Shown here piece by piece: positions 52,949-61,272 of a stretch of 62,528 bases of DNA. Under the pieces are notes generated by a model, which was not told the origin of the DNA, ran no database searches, and was given only the letters and a program-made list of their open reading frames with translations. Each line of letters begins with the position of its first letter. The stretch's first letter is position 1. This DNA comes from Chitinophaga pinensis (lineage in GTDB: Bacteria; Bacteroidota; Bacteroidia; Chitinophagales; Chitinophagaceae), in the NCBI GenBank assembly GCA_945876095.1, contig CAMCMP010000020.1, positions 1-62,528 of the forward strand. The letters run 5' to 3'. A program made the position numbers and the translations under genes.

Positions 52949-54529
52949 CTACTTCTTTTCGATATCAATCAAATCTCCTTCCCATTTACTTACTACAACC
53001 GTTGCAATACTATTCCCTACAACGTTGGTTGCACTTCTGCCCATATCGAGTAATGGATCTATTCCCAAAAGTAAGGCGATACCTGCTTCGGGAATGTTAA
53101 AGGTAGCCAGTGTGCCTGCAATTACTACCAATGAAGCCCTCGGTACTCCTGCAATTCCTTTACTAGTAAGCATCAATACCAACAACATAGTCAGCTGAGT
53201 TGCCATAGGAATATCCATTCCATAACTCTGTGCAATAAACAGCGAAGCAAATGTCATGTACATCATACTACCATCTAAATTAAAAGAATATCCTAGCGGC
53301 AAAACAAAGCTTACGATTTTATTCTTACACCCAAAATTCTCTAACTCTTGCATTGTTTTTGGAAAAGCTGCTTCACTACTTGAGGTACTGAAGGCCAATA
53401 AAATTGGTTCCTTCATTCTTTTGATCAAATGGATAACTCTTTTTCCAACAAATAATGATCCTGCAAGAATTAAAAATATCCACAATAGAATCAAACCAAA
53501 ATAAAATTCTCCAATAAAAATGGAATAGGTTTTTAAAATACCTATGCCCTGTTTAGCGATAATGGCAGCCATTGCACCAAAAACTGCAAGCGGCGCAAAA
53601 TTCATAACATATCCTGTCACCTTTAAAATAATTTGAGCCATCACATCAATTGCATGAATTACAGGCTTTGCTAATTCTCCAATTGAAGCAGCAGCTACAC
53701 CAAAAAATAAGGCAAATACTACAATTTGGAGGATCTCATTTTTTGCCATTGCATCTATAAAGCTTGCAGGAAAAACATGATAAAAGAAATCCTTGATAGT
53801 AAGGGCAGCCTTATCAATACCGCTATTGGCATTGATCTCTGGAAGGGTTAAATGCATTGCAATACCCGGCTTAAAAAAATTAACCAATACCATCCCTAAC
53901 AACAAACTCATTAGAGAGGCACTGATAAACCAAAGCAATGTTTTGCCACCTATACGACCTACTGCACTTATGTCTCCTAGTTTAGCAACTCCTACTACCA
54001 ACGTAGTAAAAACTAGTGGAGCCACAATCATTTTGATCAGTCTTAAAAAGATATCTGCCAAAATAGTAAACCATTCTAATTTTTTATCCCTCTGTTTAAG
54101 GCCTTCATTTTTTTGAACTGCAACAGACTCTCTTTGTTTTTTTAACTCCTGATACATCCTATTGGAGGTGTCAGAAAACGAAGTGAGCATAGCATTAACT
54201 GACTGAAGGGAATCCGACAATAGCTTAATCTTAGACAAAACAGCCGCCTGATTTGTACTTTCTAATAATTCGGAGGAGGCCGATTTTTTTTGAACGAGAA
54301 TATTTTTTTGAAGAGAAAGCAATTGAGTATATCCAACACTATCTTTTATTAATTCATAGGGCTTCATTGACATTTGCAGCTGCATTAATTTAGAATCTGC
54401 TAATGCAATCTGTTCGTTTTCTTTTCCAACATAACTTCTATTTAAAATAAATCCTCCTATCACCCCAGCAATTAGGGCAATACCAATATATAAAGTCAAA
54501 TGGCTTTTCTTAGAAGGTTGAATACTCAT
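52949..54529 (-). CDS. Dicarboxylate/amino acid:cation symporter (DAACS) with inserted helical domain
   Basis: The protein has 526 residues. TM1 (about 10-30) is followed by an insertion of ~115 residues (about 33-148) rich in Lys, Gln and Leu with coiled-coil character (LLSLQKNILVQKKSASSELL). The transporter core resumes at ILADIFLRLIKMIVAPLVF. Core motifs include AFSTSSSEAAFPKTMQELE (the serine-rich hairpin loop) and NLDGSMMYMTFASLFIAQS near residue 395. It takes up glutamate, aspartate or dicarboxylates with Na+ or H+. The insertion is predicted to be extracytoplasmic. Confidence 0.92.
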   Translation of the reverse strand: MSIQPSKKSHLTLYIGIALIAGVIGGFILNRSYVGKENEQIALADSKLMQLQMSMKPYELIKDSVGYTQLLSLQKNILVQKKSASSELLESTNQAAVLSKIKLLSDSLQSVNAMLTSFSDTSNRMYQELKKQRESVAVQKNEGLKQRDKKLEWFTILADIFLRLIKMIVAPLVFTTLVVGVAKLGDISAVGRIGGKTLLWFISASLMSLLLGMVLVNFFKPGIAMHLTLPEINANSGIDKAALTIKDFFYHVFPASFIDAMAKNEILQIVVFALFFGVAAASIGELAKPVIHAIDVMAQIILKVTGYVMNFAPLAVFGAMAAIIAKQGIGILKTYSIFIGEFYFGLILLWIFLILAGSLFVGKRVIHLIKRMKEPILLAFSTSSSEAAFPKTMQELENFGCKNKIVSFVLPLGYSFNLDGSMMYMTFASLFIAQSYGMDIPMATQLTMLLVLMLTSKGIAGVPRASLVVIAGTLATFNIPEAGIALLLGIDPLLDMGRSATNVVGNSIATVVVSKWEGDLIDIEKK

Positions 54530-54654
54530 ATTTGAAATATTAGTGTCGCAATATAATATTTAATACTTGTTAAACTGCTTAGGGCACAAAAAAATAGGCT
54601 AGATGGCTCATTTGAAAATTTATTGCTAATTTTATACCAAATCAACAATTGAAT

Positions 54655-56232
54655 ATGAGTTTATTTGTAAAAAAACCCCTGAATCAGATGATGGCGCAGG
54701 CCGACGATGATGGAAAAGGAATGAAAAGAACCCTGGGTGCCGGCAACCTAATTGCTTTAGGAATTGGCGCTATCATAGGTGCTGGTTTATTTGTAAGAAC
54801 AGCTGCTGCCTCTGCCGAGGCTGCGGGTCCTGCTATTACATTATCATTCATTGTAGCCGCTTTAGGCTGCGCTTTTGCAGGACTTTGTTATGCTGAATTT
54901 GCTTCCATGATACCCATTGCTGGTAGCGCTTACGCCTACTCGTATGTAACGATGGGAGAATTGGTAGCATGGATTATTGGTTGGGCTTTAATAATGGAAT
55001 ACGCCCTTGGTGCTGCTACTGTTTCAATTGCTTGGAGTGAATATTTAAATAACCTTCTTGGAGGGGCCATACCCTATGAATGGTGCCATTCGCCTTTTGA
55101 AGCACTTCATAAAGTAACTGGTGCCGCAATCGATCAAATTACTGTAGCCATTCCGGAAACGCTCAAGAATGTAAAAAATGGTGTCCTAATTTTAAGTGAT
55201 GATCAATTCAAAGCGCTACCTACCAATTTAACCGGAATAGTTGAAGTTACAAGAGGCATGATCAATGCACCTGCACTAATTATTTTATTATTGCTCACCT
55301 TACTGTTAATAAAAGGAACTCAGGAATCTGCGTTTGTTAATATGATTATTGTGTTTGTAAAAGTGGCCATTGTATTACTATTTATCGTATTCGGCTGGCA
55401 ATTTATTAAACCAGAAAATCATACCCCTTATTTGATTCCAAAAGGAACCATTGGTCATGATGGATTTTTTAAATGGGGCTGGGGAGGTGTACTTGGAGGT
55501 GCTGCCATTGTGTTCTTTGCCTTTATCGGCTTTGACGCAGTAAGTACCGCAGCTCAGGAGGCTAAAAACCCTAAACGAGATATGCCCATTGGTATCTTAG
55601 GCTCATTGGTTGTTTGTACCATCCTTTATATTTTATTTGGACATGTACTTACAGGTGTTGCTAACTATTCAGAATTTAGCACCGCTGGTAAAGAAGCCTC
55701 TGTTGCTTACGCTATCAAAACTTACATGAAAGGTTATGAGTGGCTTGGATCTAGTGTAACAGTAGCCATTCTTGCTGGTTTTTCGTCTGTAATATTGGTA
55801 ATGTTAATGGGACAAAGTCGAATTTTCTTTTCAATGAGTAATGATGGACTTATTCCAAAAGCATTTGGTGATTTGCACCCCAAATATAAAACTCCTTACA
55901 AAGCCAACTTAATTTTATTTGTATTTGTTGGCTTGTTTGCAGCATTTATCCCTGGTAGTGTTGCGGGTGATCTAACTAGCTTTGGTACCTTGTTTGCATT
56001 TGTTCTAGTAAGTGTTGGAGTTTGGATCTTAAGAGTAAAATCGCCTGAAATTGAGAGACCTTTTAGAGCTCCACTAGTTCCCATTGTTTCAACATTGGGT
56101 GCACTAGTTTGCCTAGGAATGATTGTAGCATTAGACCTTCAGACTCTGAAAGTAGCTTTCATCTGGATGGCAATTGGACTGGTTGTATATTTTGCATACA
56201 GCAGAAAAAATAGTAAGCTAAGAAATAAATAA
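54655..56232 (+). CDS. APC-family amino acid permease (cationic amino acid type)
   Basis: The protein has 525 residues from ATG 54655. An in-frame TTG at 54649 adds two residues and is disfavoured. GAGNLIALGIGAIIGAGLFVRT (28-49) is the conserved helix 1 glycine motif. YAEFASMIPIAGSAYAYSYV follows, and AFIGFDAVSTAAQEAKNPKR near residue 300 is strongly conserved in YfnA-type transporters. About 12 helices. The substrate is likely amino acids. A strong hairpin terminator follows. Confidence 0.93.
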   Translation: MSLFVKKPLNQMMAQADDDGKGMKRTLGAGNLIALGIGAIIGAGLFVRTAAASAEAAGPAITLSFIVAALGCAFAGLCYAEFASMIPIAGSAYAYSYVTMGELVAWIIGWALIMEYALGAATVSIAWSEYLNNLLGGAIPYEWCHSPFEALHKVTGAAIDQITVAIPETLKNVKNGVLILSDDQFKALPTNLTGIVEVTRGMINAPALIILLLLTLLLIKGTQESAFVNMIIVFVKVAIVLLFIVFGWQFIKPENHTPYLIPKGTIGHDGFFKWGWGGVLGGAAIVFFAFIGFDAVSTAAQEAKNPKRDMPIGILGSLVVCTILYILFGHVLTGVANYSEFSTAGKEASVAYAIKTYMKGYEWLGSSVTVAILAGFSSVILVMLMGQSRIFFSMSNDGLIPKAFGDLHPKYKTPYKANLILFVFVGLFAAFIPGSVAGDLTSFGTLFAFVLVSVGVWILRVKSPEIERPFRAPLVPIVSTLGALVCLGMIVALDLQTLKVAFIWMAIGLVVYFAYSRKNSKLRNK

Positions 56233-56250
56233 AAATAATATTTACTTTGT

Positions 56251-56292
56251 AAACGAAAAAATCCCGAAATTAAGATCGGGATTTTTTCGTTT
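56251..56292 (+). terminator. Rho-independent terminator of the APC permease gene
   Basis: A 17-bp stem AAACGAAAAAATCCCGA/TCGGGATTTTTTCGTTT with an 8-base loop. Poly-T lies within the right arm, as often seen in Bacteroidota. Confidence 0.88.
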
Positions 56293-56375
56293 ATAGAAAA
56301 ACTTAGTGTCTTTTTAAAATTTGACTTTTAAAAACCAATCGTTAAATACTTATTTTTAATACCAAAATATATAAA

Positions 56376-58001
56376 ATGGACAGAAGAAAATTTATACAAA
56401 ATGGATCAATTGCTGGTTTATCGCTTGCAGCAATTTCGAATGGTTGCAATAATGCTACCAAATCAGCTGAAATAAATTCATCCAACCAAGGTTTTAATTA
56501 TGAAAAAGATAGTTTTCCGCTAAATGAAATCACCATTCTTGAGCTTCAAAAAAAAATGAAAGAAGGTGAATACAGCTCTCGTAAAATAACTGAACTTTAT
56601 TTAAATAGAATTTCAGCAATTGATCAATCAGGACCCTCCCTTAACTCGGTGATAGAAATTAATCCTGATGCTTTGGATATTGCTGATAAAATGGATCAGG
56701 AAAGAAAAGCAGGAAAATTGAGAGGGCCATTACACGGTATTCCAATATTAATTAAGGACAATATCAATACTGGTGATCAAATGATGACTACGGCAGGTGC
56801 GCTTGCATTGAAGGGAAATATAGTAACAAAAGATGCCTTTATCATACAAAAACTTCGGGAAGCAGGGGCAGTACTTTTAGGAAAAACGAATCTCAGTGAA
56901 TGGGCCAATTTTCGGTCTACTAGATCGAGCAGTGGCTGGAGCAGCAGAGGCGGGCAAACAAAAAACCCTTGTATCCTTGATAGAAATACCAGTGGATCTA
57001 GTTCTGGTTCAGCTGCAGCAGTAGCCGCTAACCTATGCACTATCGCTATTGGAACAGAAACCGATGGGTCTATCATTGCGCCTTCTTCTTTCTGCGGTAT
57101 TGTTGGAATCAAGCCTACCGTTGGATTATGGAGTAGGTCTGGCATCATACCAATCTCTGCAACCCAAGACACTGCTGGACCAATGACAAGAACTGTTACC
57201 GACGCAGCAATATTATTGGGGGCGCTGGCTGGAGAAGATACAGCCGATACAATCACTTCACAGCATAAAGAAAAAGATAAAATTGATTATACCAGTTTTC
57301 TAAATAAGGAAGGACTTAAAGGGAAAAAAATTGGCATCGAAAAATCTTTTCTAAAAGGAAATGAAGCCGTTGTGTCTATTTATAAACAAGCGATCGAGTT
57401 ATTGAAAAAAAATGGTGCTACCATTATTGAAATAGATTTATTAAAACTAACCAAACCTTTAGGTGAAGCAGAATTTACCGTTTTACAATACGAATTTAAA
57501 GACGGAGTAAATAAATACCTTTCAAATGCAAAAGCAACAGTAAAATCTTTGACGGAGGTGATTAATTTTAATAAACAAAATGAATCAACCGCAATGCCCT
57601 ATTTCAAACAAGAGTTATTGGAAATGTGTGATTCAAAGGGTAGCCTGCAAGACAAAGAATATACGGATGCGCTAAAAATATCCACCAGCGCACGAAAGAT
57701 AATTGATGATATGATGCAACTGCACCAGCTAGATGCAATTTGTTCAACGAGCATTGGATTGGCTAACTGTACCGATTTAGTAAATGGCGATTATGACACA
57801 GGATTTTACTTTGCACCTCCTGCTGCTATGGCAGGTTATCCTCACATCACTGTGCCAATGGATAAAGTACATGAACTTTTCATCGGACTTTCATTTATTG
57901 CAGGAGCTTATCAAGAAGGGAAATTAATCGAGATGGCTTATTCTTTTGAGCAGGCTTCCAAAAAAAGAACCCCGCCAAAATTTTTGAAAACCCTTGCATA
58001 A
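56376..58001 (+). CDS. Amidase (amidase signature family), exported
   Basis: The protein has 541 residues. N-terminal DRRKFIQNGSIAGLSLAA resembles a Tat signal, with a weak lipobox (ISNGC, Cys24). The amidase core has the catalytic Lys in GIPILIKDNINTGDQMMTTA near residue 130 and the Ser-cisSer region NTSGSSSGSAAAVAANLC near residue 210, then GTETDGSIIAPSS. It hydrolyses amides, but the natural substrate is not known. It may be attached to the envelope. It converges with the SPFH gene on a strong terminator. Confidence 0.9.
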   Translation: MDRRKFIQNGSIAGLSLAAISNGCNNATKSAEINSSNQGFNYEKDSFPLNEITILELQKKMKEGEYSSRKITELYLNRISAIDQSGPSLNSVIEINPDALDIADKMDQERKAGKLRGPLHGIPILIKDNINTGDQMMTTAGALALKGNIVTKDAFIIQKLREAGAVLLGKTNLSEWANFRSTRSSSGWSSRGGQTKNPCILDRNTSGSSSGSAAAVAANLCTIAIGTETDGSIIAPSSFCGIVGIKPTVGLWSRSGIIPISATQDTAGPMTRTVTDAAILLGALAGEDTADTITSQHKEKDKIDYTSFLNKEGLKGKKIGIEKSFLKGNEAVVSIYKQAIELLKKNGATIIEIDLLKLTKPLGEAEFTVLQYEFKDGVNKYLSNAKATVKSLTEVINFNKQNESTAMPYFKQELLEMCDSKGSLQDKEYTDALKISTSARKIIDDMMQLHQLDAICSTSIGLANCTDLVNGDYDTGFYFAPPAAMAGYPHITVPMDKVHELFIGLSFIAGAYQEGKLIEMAYSFEQASKKRTPPKFLKTLA

Positions 58002-58092
58002 AATCATGCCTTATATTTTTTTGAGCTAACTAATTTTAAAAAAATAAATACCTAAAAAATTATAAAAGTTCAATACAAGAAATCTCATACAA

Positions 58093-58130
58093 ACAATAAA
58101 AAACCCCGATTATTCGGGGCTTTTTATTGT
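58093..58130. terminator. Bidirectional terminator
   Basis: ACAATAAAAAACCCCGA pairs with TCGGGGCTTTTTATTGT (one mismatch) around a 4-base loop. It serves the convergent amidase and SPFH genes. Confidence 0.88.
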
Positions 58131-58147
58131 AATATATTTGATGAGCT

Positions 58148-59086
58148 TTAAACTCCTTCCTTTTTATTATTCTCTAATTGCGTCATCGCCATTATCTGCT
58201 TCATCGTTTTTTCCATTCCATCACTTCCGCCATCTAAAAATATGACATTCCCTTTTCCATATTCTGCGAAATTTTTAATCGCTTCTACCCACATGCTGAA
58301 AAGAATTACATTCGTATCCAAATTAGCCTGTTTCATTTCTGAAGCAGCCTGACTCATACCACGTGCCACTTCTTCTCTGAATAAAGCAACTCCTTGGCCA
58401 CGTAATTGTGCAGCCTGACGTTCTGCTTCAGCGGCAATTTTAATTGCATTACCCTCTGCTTCGGCAGCTTTTGTTTTGGTAATCAATAAAGCCTGACCTT
58501 CATTTTCTGCAGCTGCTTTTAAATTGTTACTAGCCACCACTTTACTCATACTCGTCATAATCGCTTCATCAAAAGTTATGTCGTTGATTTGCAAATCCTG
58601 AACATGATAGCCCCATCCTTCTAATGTAACATCAATTTGTTCTTTTACATTGTCTACTATATCTCGACGAACATTCAATACTTCGGCCTGTTTTTTTGTT
58701 GACACAAAAGCTCGTATGCTTCCCTCCACAGTACGAATTAACGCCTGCATCAAATCTTTTTCACTAATGAATTTAAATGCCACATTTTTAATCGTCTCTT
58801 CTTCCACATTCATTACTGAAAAAAGAATCATAGATTTAAAATACACATTCGCCTGGTCAATAGTTACTGCCTGAAATTCTAATTCTACTGACCGATTTTG
58901 AATGCTTACCCTTTTATAAATTTGATCCAAAAAAGGCACTTTAAAATTAAGACCCGGCAGCTTTATGCTGTGATACTTACCCATACGAGTGACCACGCCA
59001 ATAGTACCCTGGTTGATAGTAAACAAACCGCCTGCTACCACCAAGAATATGGGAATTAGCCACCAAAAATTTCTAAATAATTCCAT
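58148..59086 (-). CDS. SPFH/Band 7 domain (stomatin-like) protein
   Basis: The protein has 312 residues. An N-terminal membrane helix (about 6-24) precedes the Band 7 domain (about 25-190): GTIGVVTRMGKYHSIKLPGL, then VDNVKEQIDVTLEGWGYHVQ. A Glu/Ala-rich coiled coil follows (AEAEGNAIKIAAEAERQAAQ). Such proteins form ring-like membrane scaffolds. The NfeD-like partner usually seen in other genomes is absent. It is monocistronic. Confidence 0.92.
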   Translation of the reverse strand: MELFRNFWWLIPIFLVVAGGLFTINQGTIGVVTRMGKYHSIKLPGLNFKVPFLDQIYKRVSIQNRSVELEFQAVTIDQANVYFKSMILFSVMNVEEETIKNVAFKFISEKDLMQALIRTVEGSIRAFVSTKKQAEVLNVRRDIVDNVKEQIDVTLEGWGYHVQDLQINDITFDEAIMTSMSKVVASNNLKAAAENEGQALLITKTKAAEAEGNAIKIAAEAERQAAQLRGQGVALFREEVARGMSQAASEMKQANLDTNVILFSMWVEAIKNFAEYGKGNVIFLDGGSDGMEKTMKQIMAMTQLENNKKEGV

Positions 59087-59212
59087 AATTATATATTTTA
59101 ATTGAAGATAACTGTTTTAATACATGCCTGATAATTAATTATGTTAAAATATGGGTGCATTTAAAACAGTAAAGAAATTAACAGTTTTGTTTTCTTAATC
59201 AATTCACTGACA

Positions 59213-60469
59213 CTAGCTTTTCTCCTCCCATATCATACACAAATGTATAATGGTCTCTGCAGCTTTAGCCATGTCCTTAGCTCCTACCCATTCAAGTTTG
59301 CTGTGAATATTCTGCATACCCGTAAATATATTGGGACAAGGCATACCAATATAACTAAATCGACTGCCATCAGTACCACCCCGAATACTTTCTTTTTTTA
59401 CAACTAACCCTGACCGTTGTATGGCTTCAGCAGCAAAAGCCGTAACCTGGGGATGTTTATCCAATACCTCTTTCATGTTACGATATTGTTCATGCGCTTC
59501 ATATTCCATTGTAGCTCCAGGAAATTGCTTCACTACATTTGTTGCTAGTTCCTTTAATTTTTTATGATGTTCTTGCAAACCCACTAAACTAAAATCACGA
59601 ACAATAAATTGAATGATAGCTTTTTCAGCAATCCCATTCACTGCTACTGGATGAACAAATCCCTCTTTTTCCTTGGTTGTTTCTGGACTCCATTCAGTTT
59701 TTGGAAGTGCTTCTAATAGCGCACCTGCTATTTTTAGCGCATTGACTAATTTGCCTTTTGCATAACCAGGATGAACAATGACTCCTTCAATTGAAATGAT
59801 TGCAGAATCCGCACTGAATGTTTCATCTTCCAAACTTCCCGCCTCACCTCCATCAAGGGTATAACCAAAGTCGGCCCCTAATTTTTTCATATCCACCTTA
59901 GCGGTTCCTTTACCTACTTCTTCGTCAGGGGTAAATAAAATTTTGATATCCCCATGAGGAATAGATGGATGCTGCACTAAAAAACTAGCCGCCTCCATTA
60001 TTGCAGCTACTCCACTCTTGTCATCTGCCCCTAATAATGTCAATCCACTTGCAGTAATAATACTATGACCTATGTGTTGTTGAAGATAGGGCGAGTGCTT
60101 TATACTCAGCACCTGATCTTTGTCATCGGGTAGTGCAATGTCTTTACCATCATAATTTTGATGATAAATAGGCTTCACATCGGTACCACTACAATCGGGT
60201 GCAGTATCAATATGACTGCAAAAACAAATTGTAGGAATCGTGATCTTCTTGCTGTTGGAAGGAATAGTAGCATACACATAACCGTAAGCATCCATTTCTG
60301 CATTGGCTATCCCCATTTCGCTTAGTTCATTCAACAATAGTTTGCTGAGGTTTTTCTGCTTTTCTGTAGAAGGAAAGCTATTTGCTAAAGGATCACTCTG
60401 TGTATCAATTTGAACATAGCGCATCAGTCTTTCTGCCACGCTATTGTTCGAAATTTCAATCATGCTCAT
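59213..60469 (-). CDS. pepT: Peptidase T (tripeptide aminopeptidase)
   Basis: The protein has 418 residues from ATG 60469. An in-frame ATG two codons later (60463) is equally plausible, but the more upstream GTG at 60520 would add a non-homologous basic stretch. M20-family metal ligands are visible: FCSHIDTAPDCSG near residue 80, GADDKSGVAAIMEAA near residue 135, and FTPDEEVGKGTAKVD. It cleaves the N-terminal residue of tripeptides in the cytoplasm. The family length (about 410) agrees. Confidence 0.93.
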   Translation of the reverse strand: MSMIEISNNSVAERLMRYVQIDTQSDPLANSFPSTEKQKNLSKLLLNELSEMGIANAEMDAYGYVYATIPSNSKKITIPTICFCSHIDTAPDCSGTDVKPIYHQNYDGKDIALPDDKDQVLSIKHSPYLQQHIGHSIITASGLTLLGADDKSGVAAIMEAASFLVQHPSIPHGDIKILFTPDEEVGKGTAKVDMKKLGADFGYTLDGGEAGSLEDETFSADSAIISIEGVIVHPGYAKGKLVNALKIAGALLEALPKTEWSPETTKEKEGFVHPVAVNGIAEKAIIQFIVRDFSLVGLQEHHKKLKELATNVVKQFPGATMEYEAHEQYRNMKEVLDKHPQVTAFAAEAIQRSGLVVKKESIRGGTDGSRFSYIGMPCPNIFTGMQNIHSKLEWVGAKDMAKAAETIIHLCMIWEEKS

Positions 60470-60615
60470 AAAGTTTTGATAACTGAAATGAAAATTTTTT
60501 AGTGGGTTAAAAGCGCGCACTAATAATATTTAGCCAAAAATTGTTAAGCTTGGTAAATAAATTCGCCCAATCATTGAATGACCAAGAGTCTATTTAAATT
60601 TTACTGCAAAAAAAA

Positions 60616-61044
60616 TTAAGCAATTTCTACCAACTCAATATCAAAAATCAATTCCTGACCTGCTAGAAAATGATTAGCATCTAGCACAATCACTGTTTCC
60701 TTAACTTCAACCACAATAACTGGAACAGGCTGGCCTGCTTCGTTACTTAAGGTTAAAGACATTCCAGGCTCGAGTTTCATATCTGCTGGAACATTTTCCT
60801 TGGGAAATTCAATGATCGCATCTGCCGATTTTTCTCCATAGCCATCTTCTGGTGCAATACTGATTGTCTTTTTTTCGCCAATTACCATGCCAGGCATTGC
60901 AGCATCAAAACCTTTGATCATCATGCCAGCTCCCACTGTAAATTCAAGTGGTTCTCTTCCTACCGAAGAGTCAAATTGTTCTCCATTAGCTAGTTTGCCT
61001 GTATAATGAACTTTTACAACATCTCCTTCTTTTACTTGTGCCAT
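60616..61044 (-). CDS. FKBP-type peptidyl-prolyl isomerase (SlyD-like)
   Basis: The protein has 142 residues. The FKBP start VKVHYTGKLANGEQFDSS, the GAGMMIKGFDAAMPGM segment and the closing LDANHFLAGQELIFDIELVE match SlyD-type FKBPs with the insert-in-flap domain between. Unlike E. coli SlyD there is no His-rich metal tail. It accelerates prolyl isomerisation and acts as a chaperone in the cytoplasm. Confidence 0.93.
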   Translation of the reverse strand: MAQVKEGDVVKVHYTGKLANGEQFDSSVGREPLEFTVGAGMMIKGFDAAMPGMVIGEKKTISIAPEDGYGEKSADAIIEFPKENVPADMKLEPGMSLTLSNEAGQPVPVIVVEVKETVIVLDANHFLAGQELIFDIELVEIA

Positions 61045-61208
61045 TGTTTAATTTTTTAACACCTCTGCTTTTCGGCAACTACGCTTAACAAGTTTTAAGG
61101 TGGAGTTTACAATAAATGATCTAATGCTAACCAATAAAAAGATCATTTTTCGGCAAATTAAAGCAAACTAAGGATTACCCAATAAAATAAAGGGTTTTAT
61201 TTCTCCAT

Positions 61209-61239
61209 GGGGTGAAAACTTTTTCAAAAATGTCACCCC
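61209..61239. other. Hairpin in the leader of the NamZ-like gene
   Basis: GGGGTGA (61209-61215) pairs with TCACCCC (61233-61239). It lies 33 bp before the NamZ-like start and has no T-run, so it may be a leader or operator structure. Confidence 0.35.
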
Positions 61240-61272
61240 TTCTAAGTGAAAAACTTTACTGAACTTTGAGCT

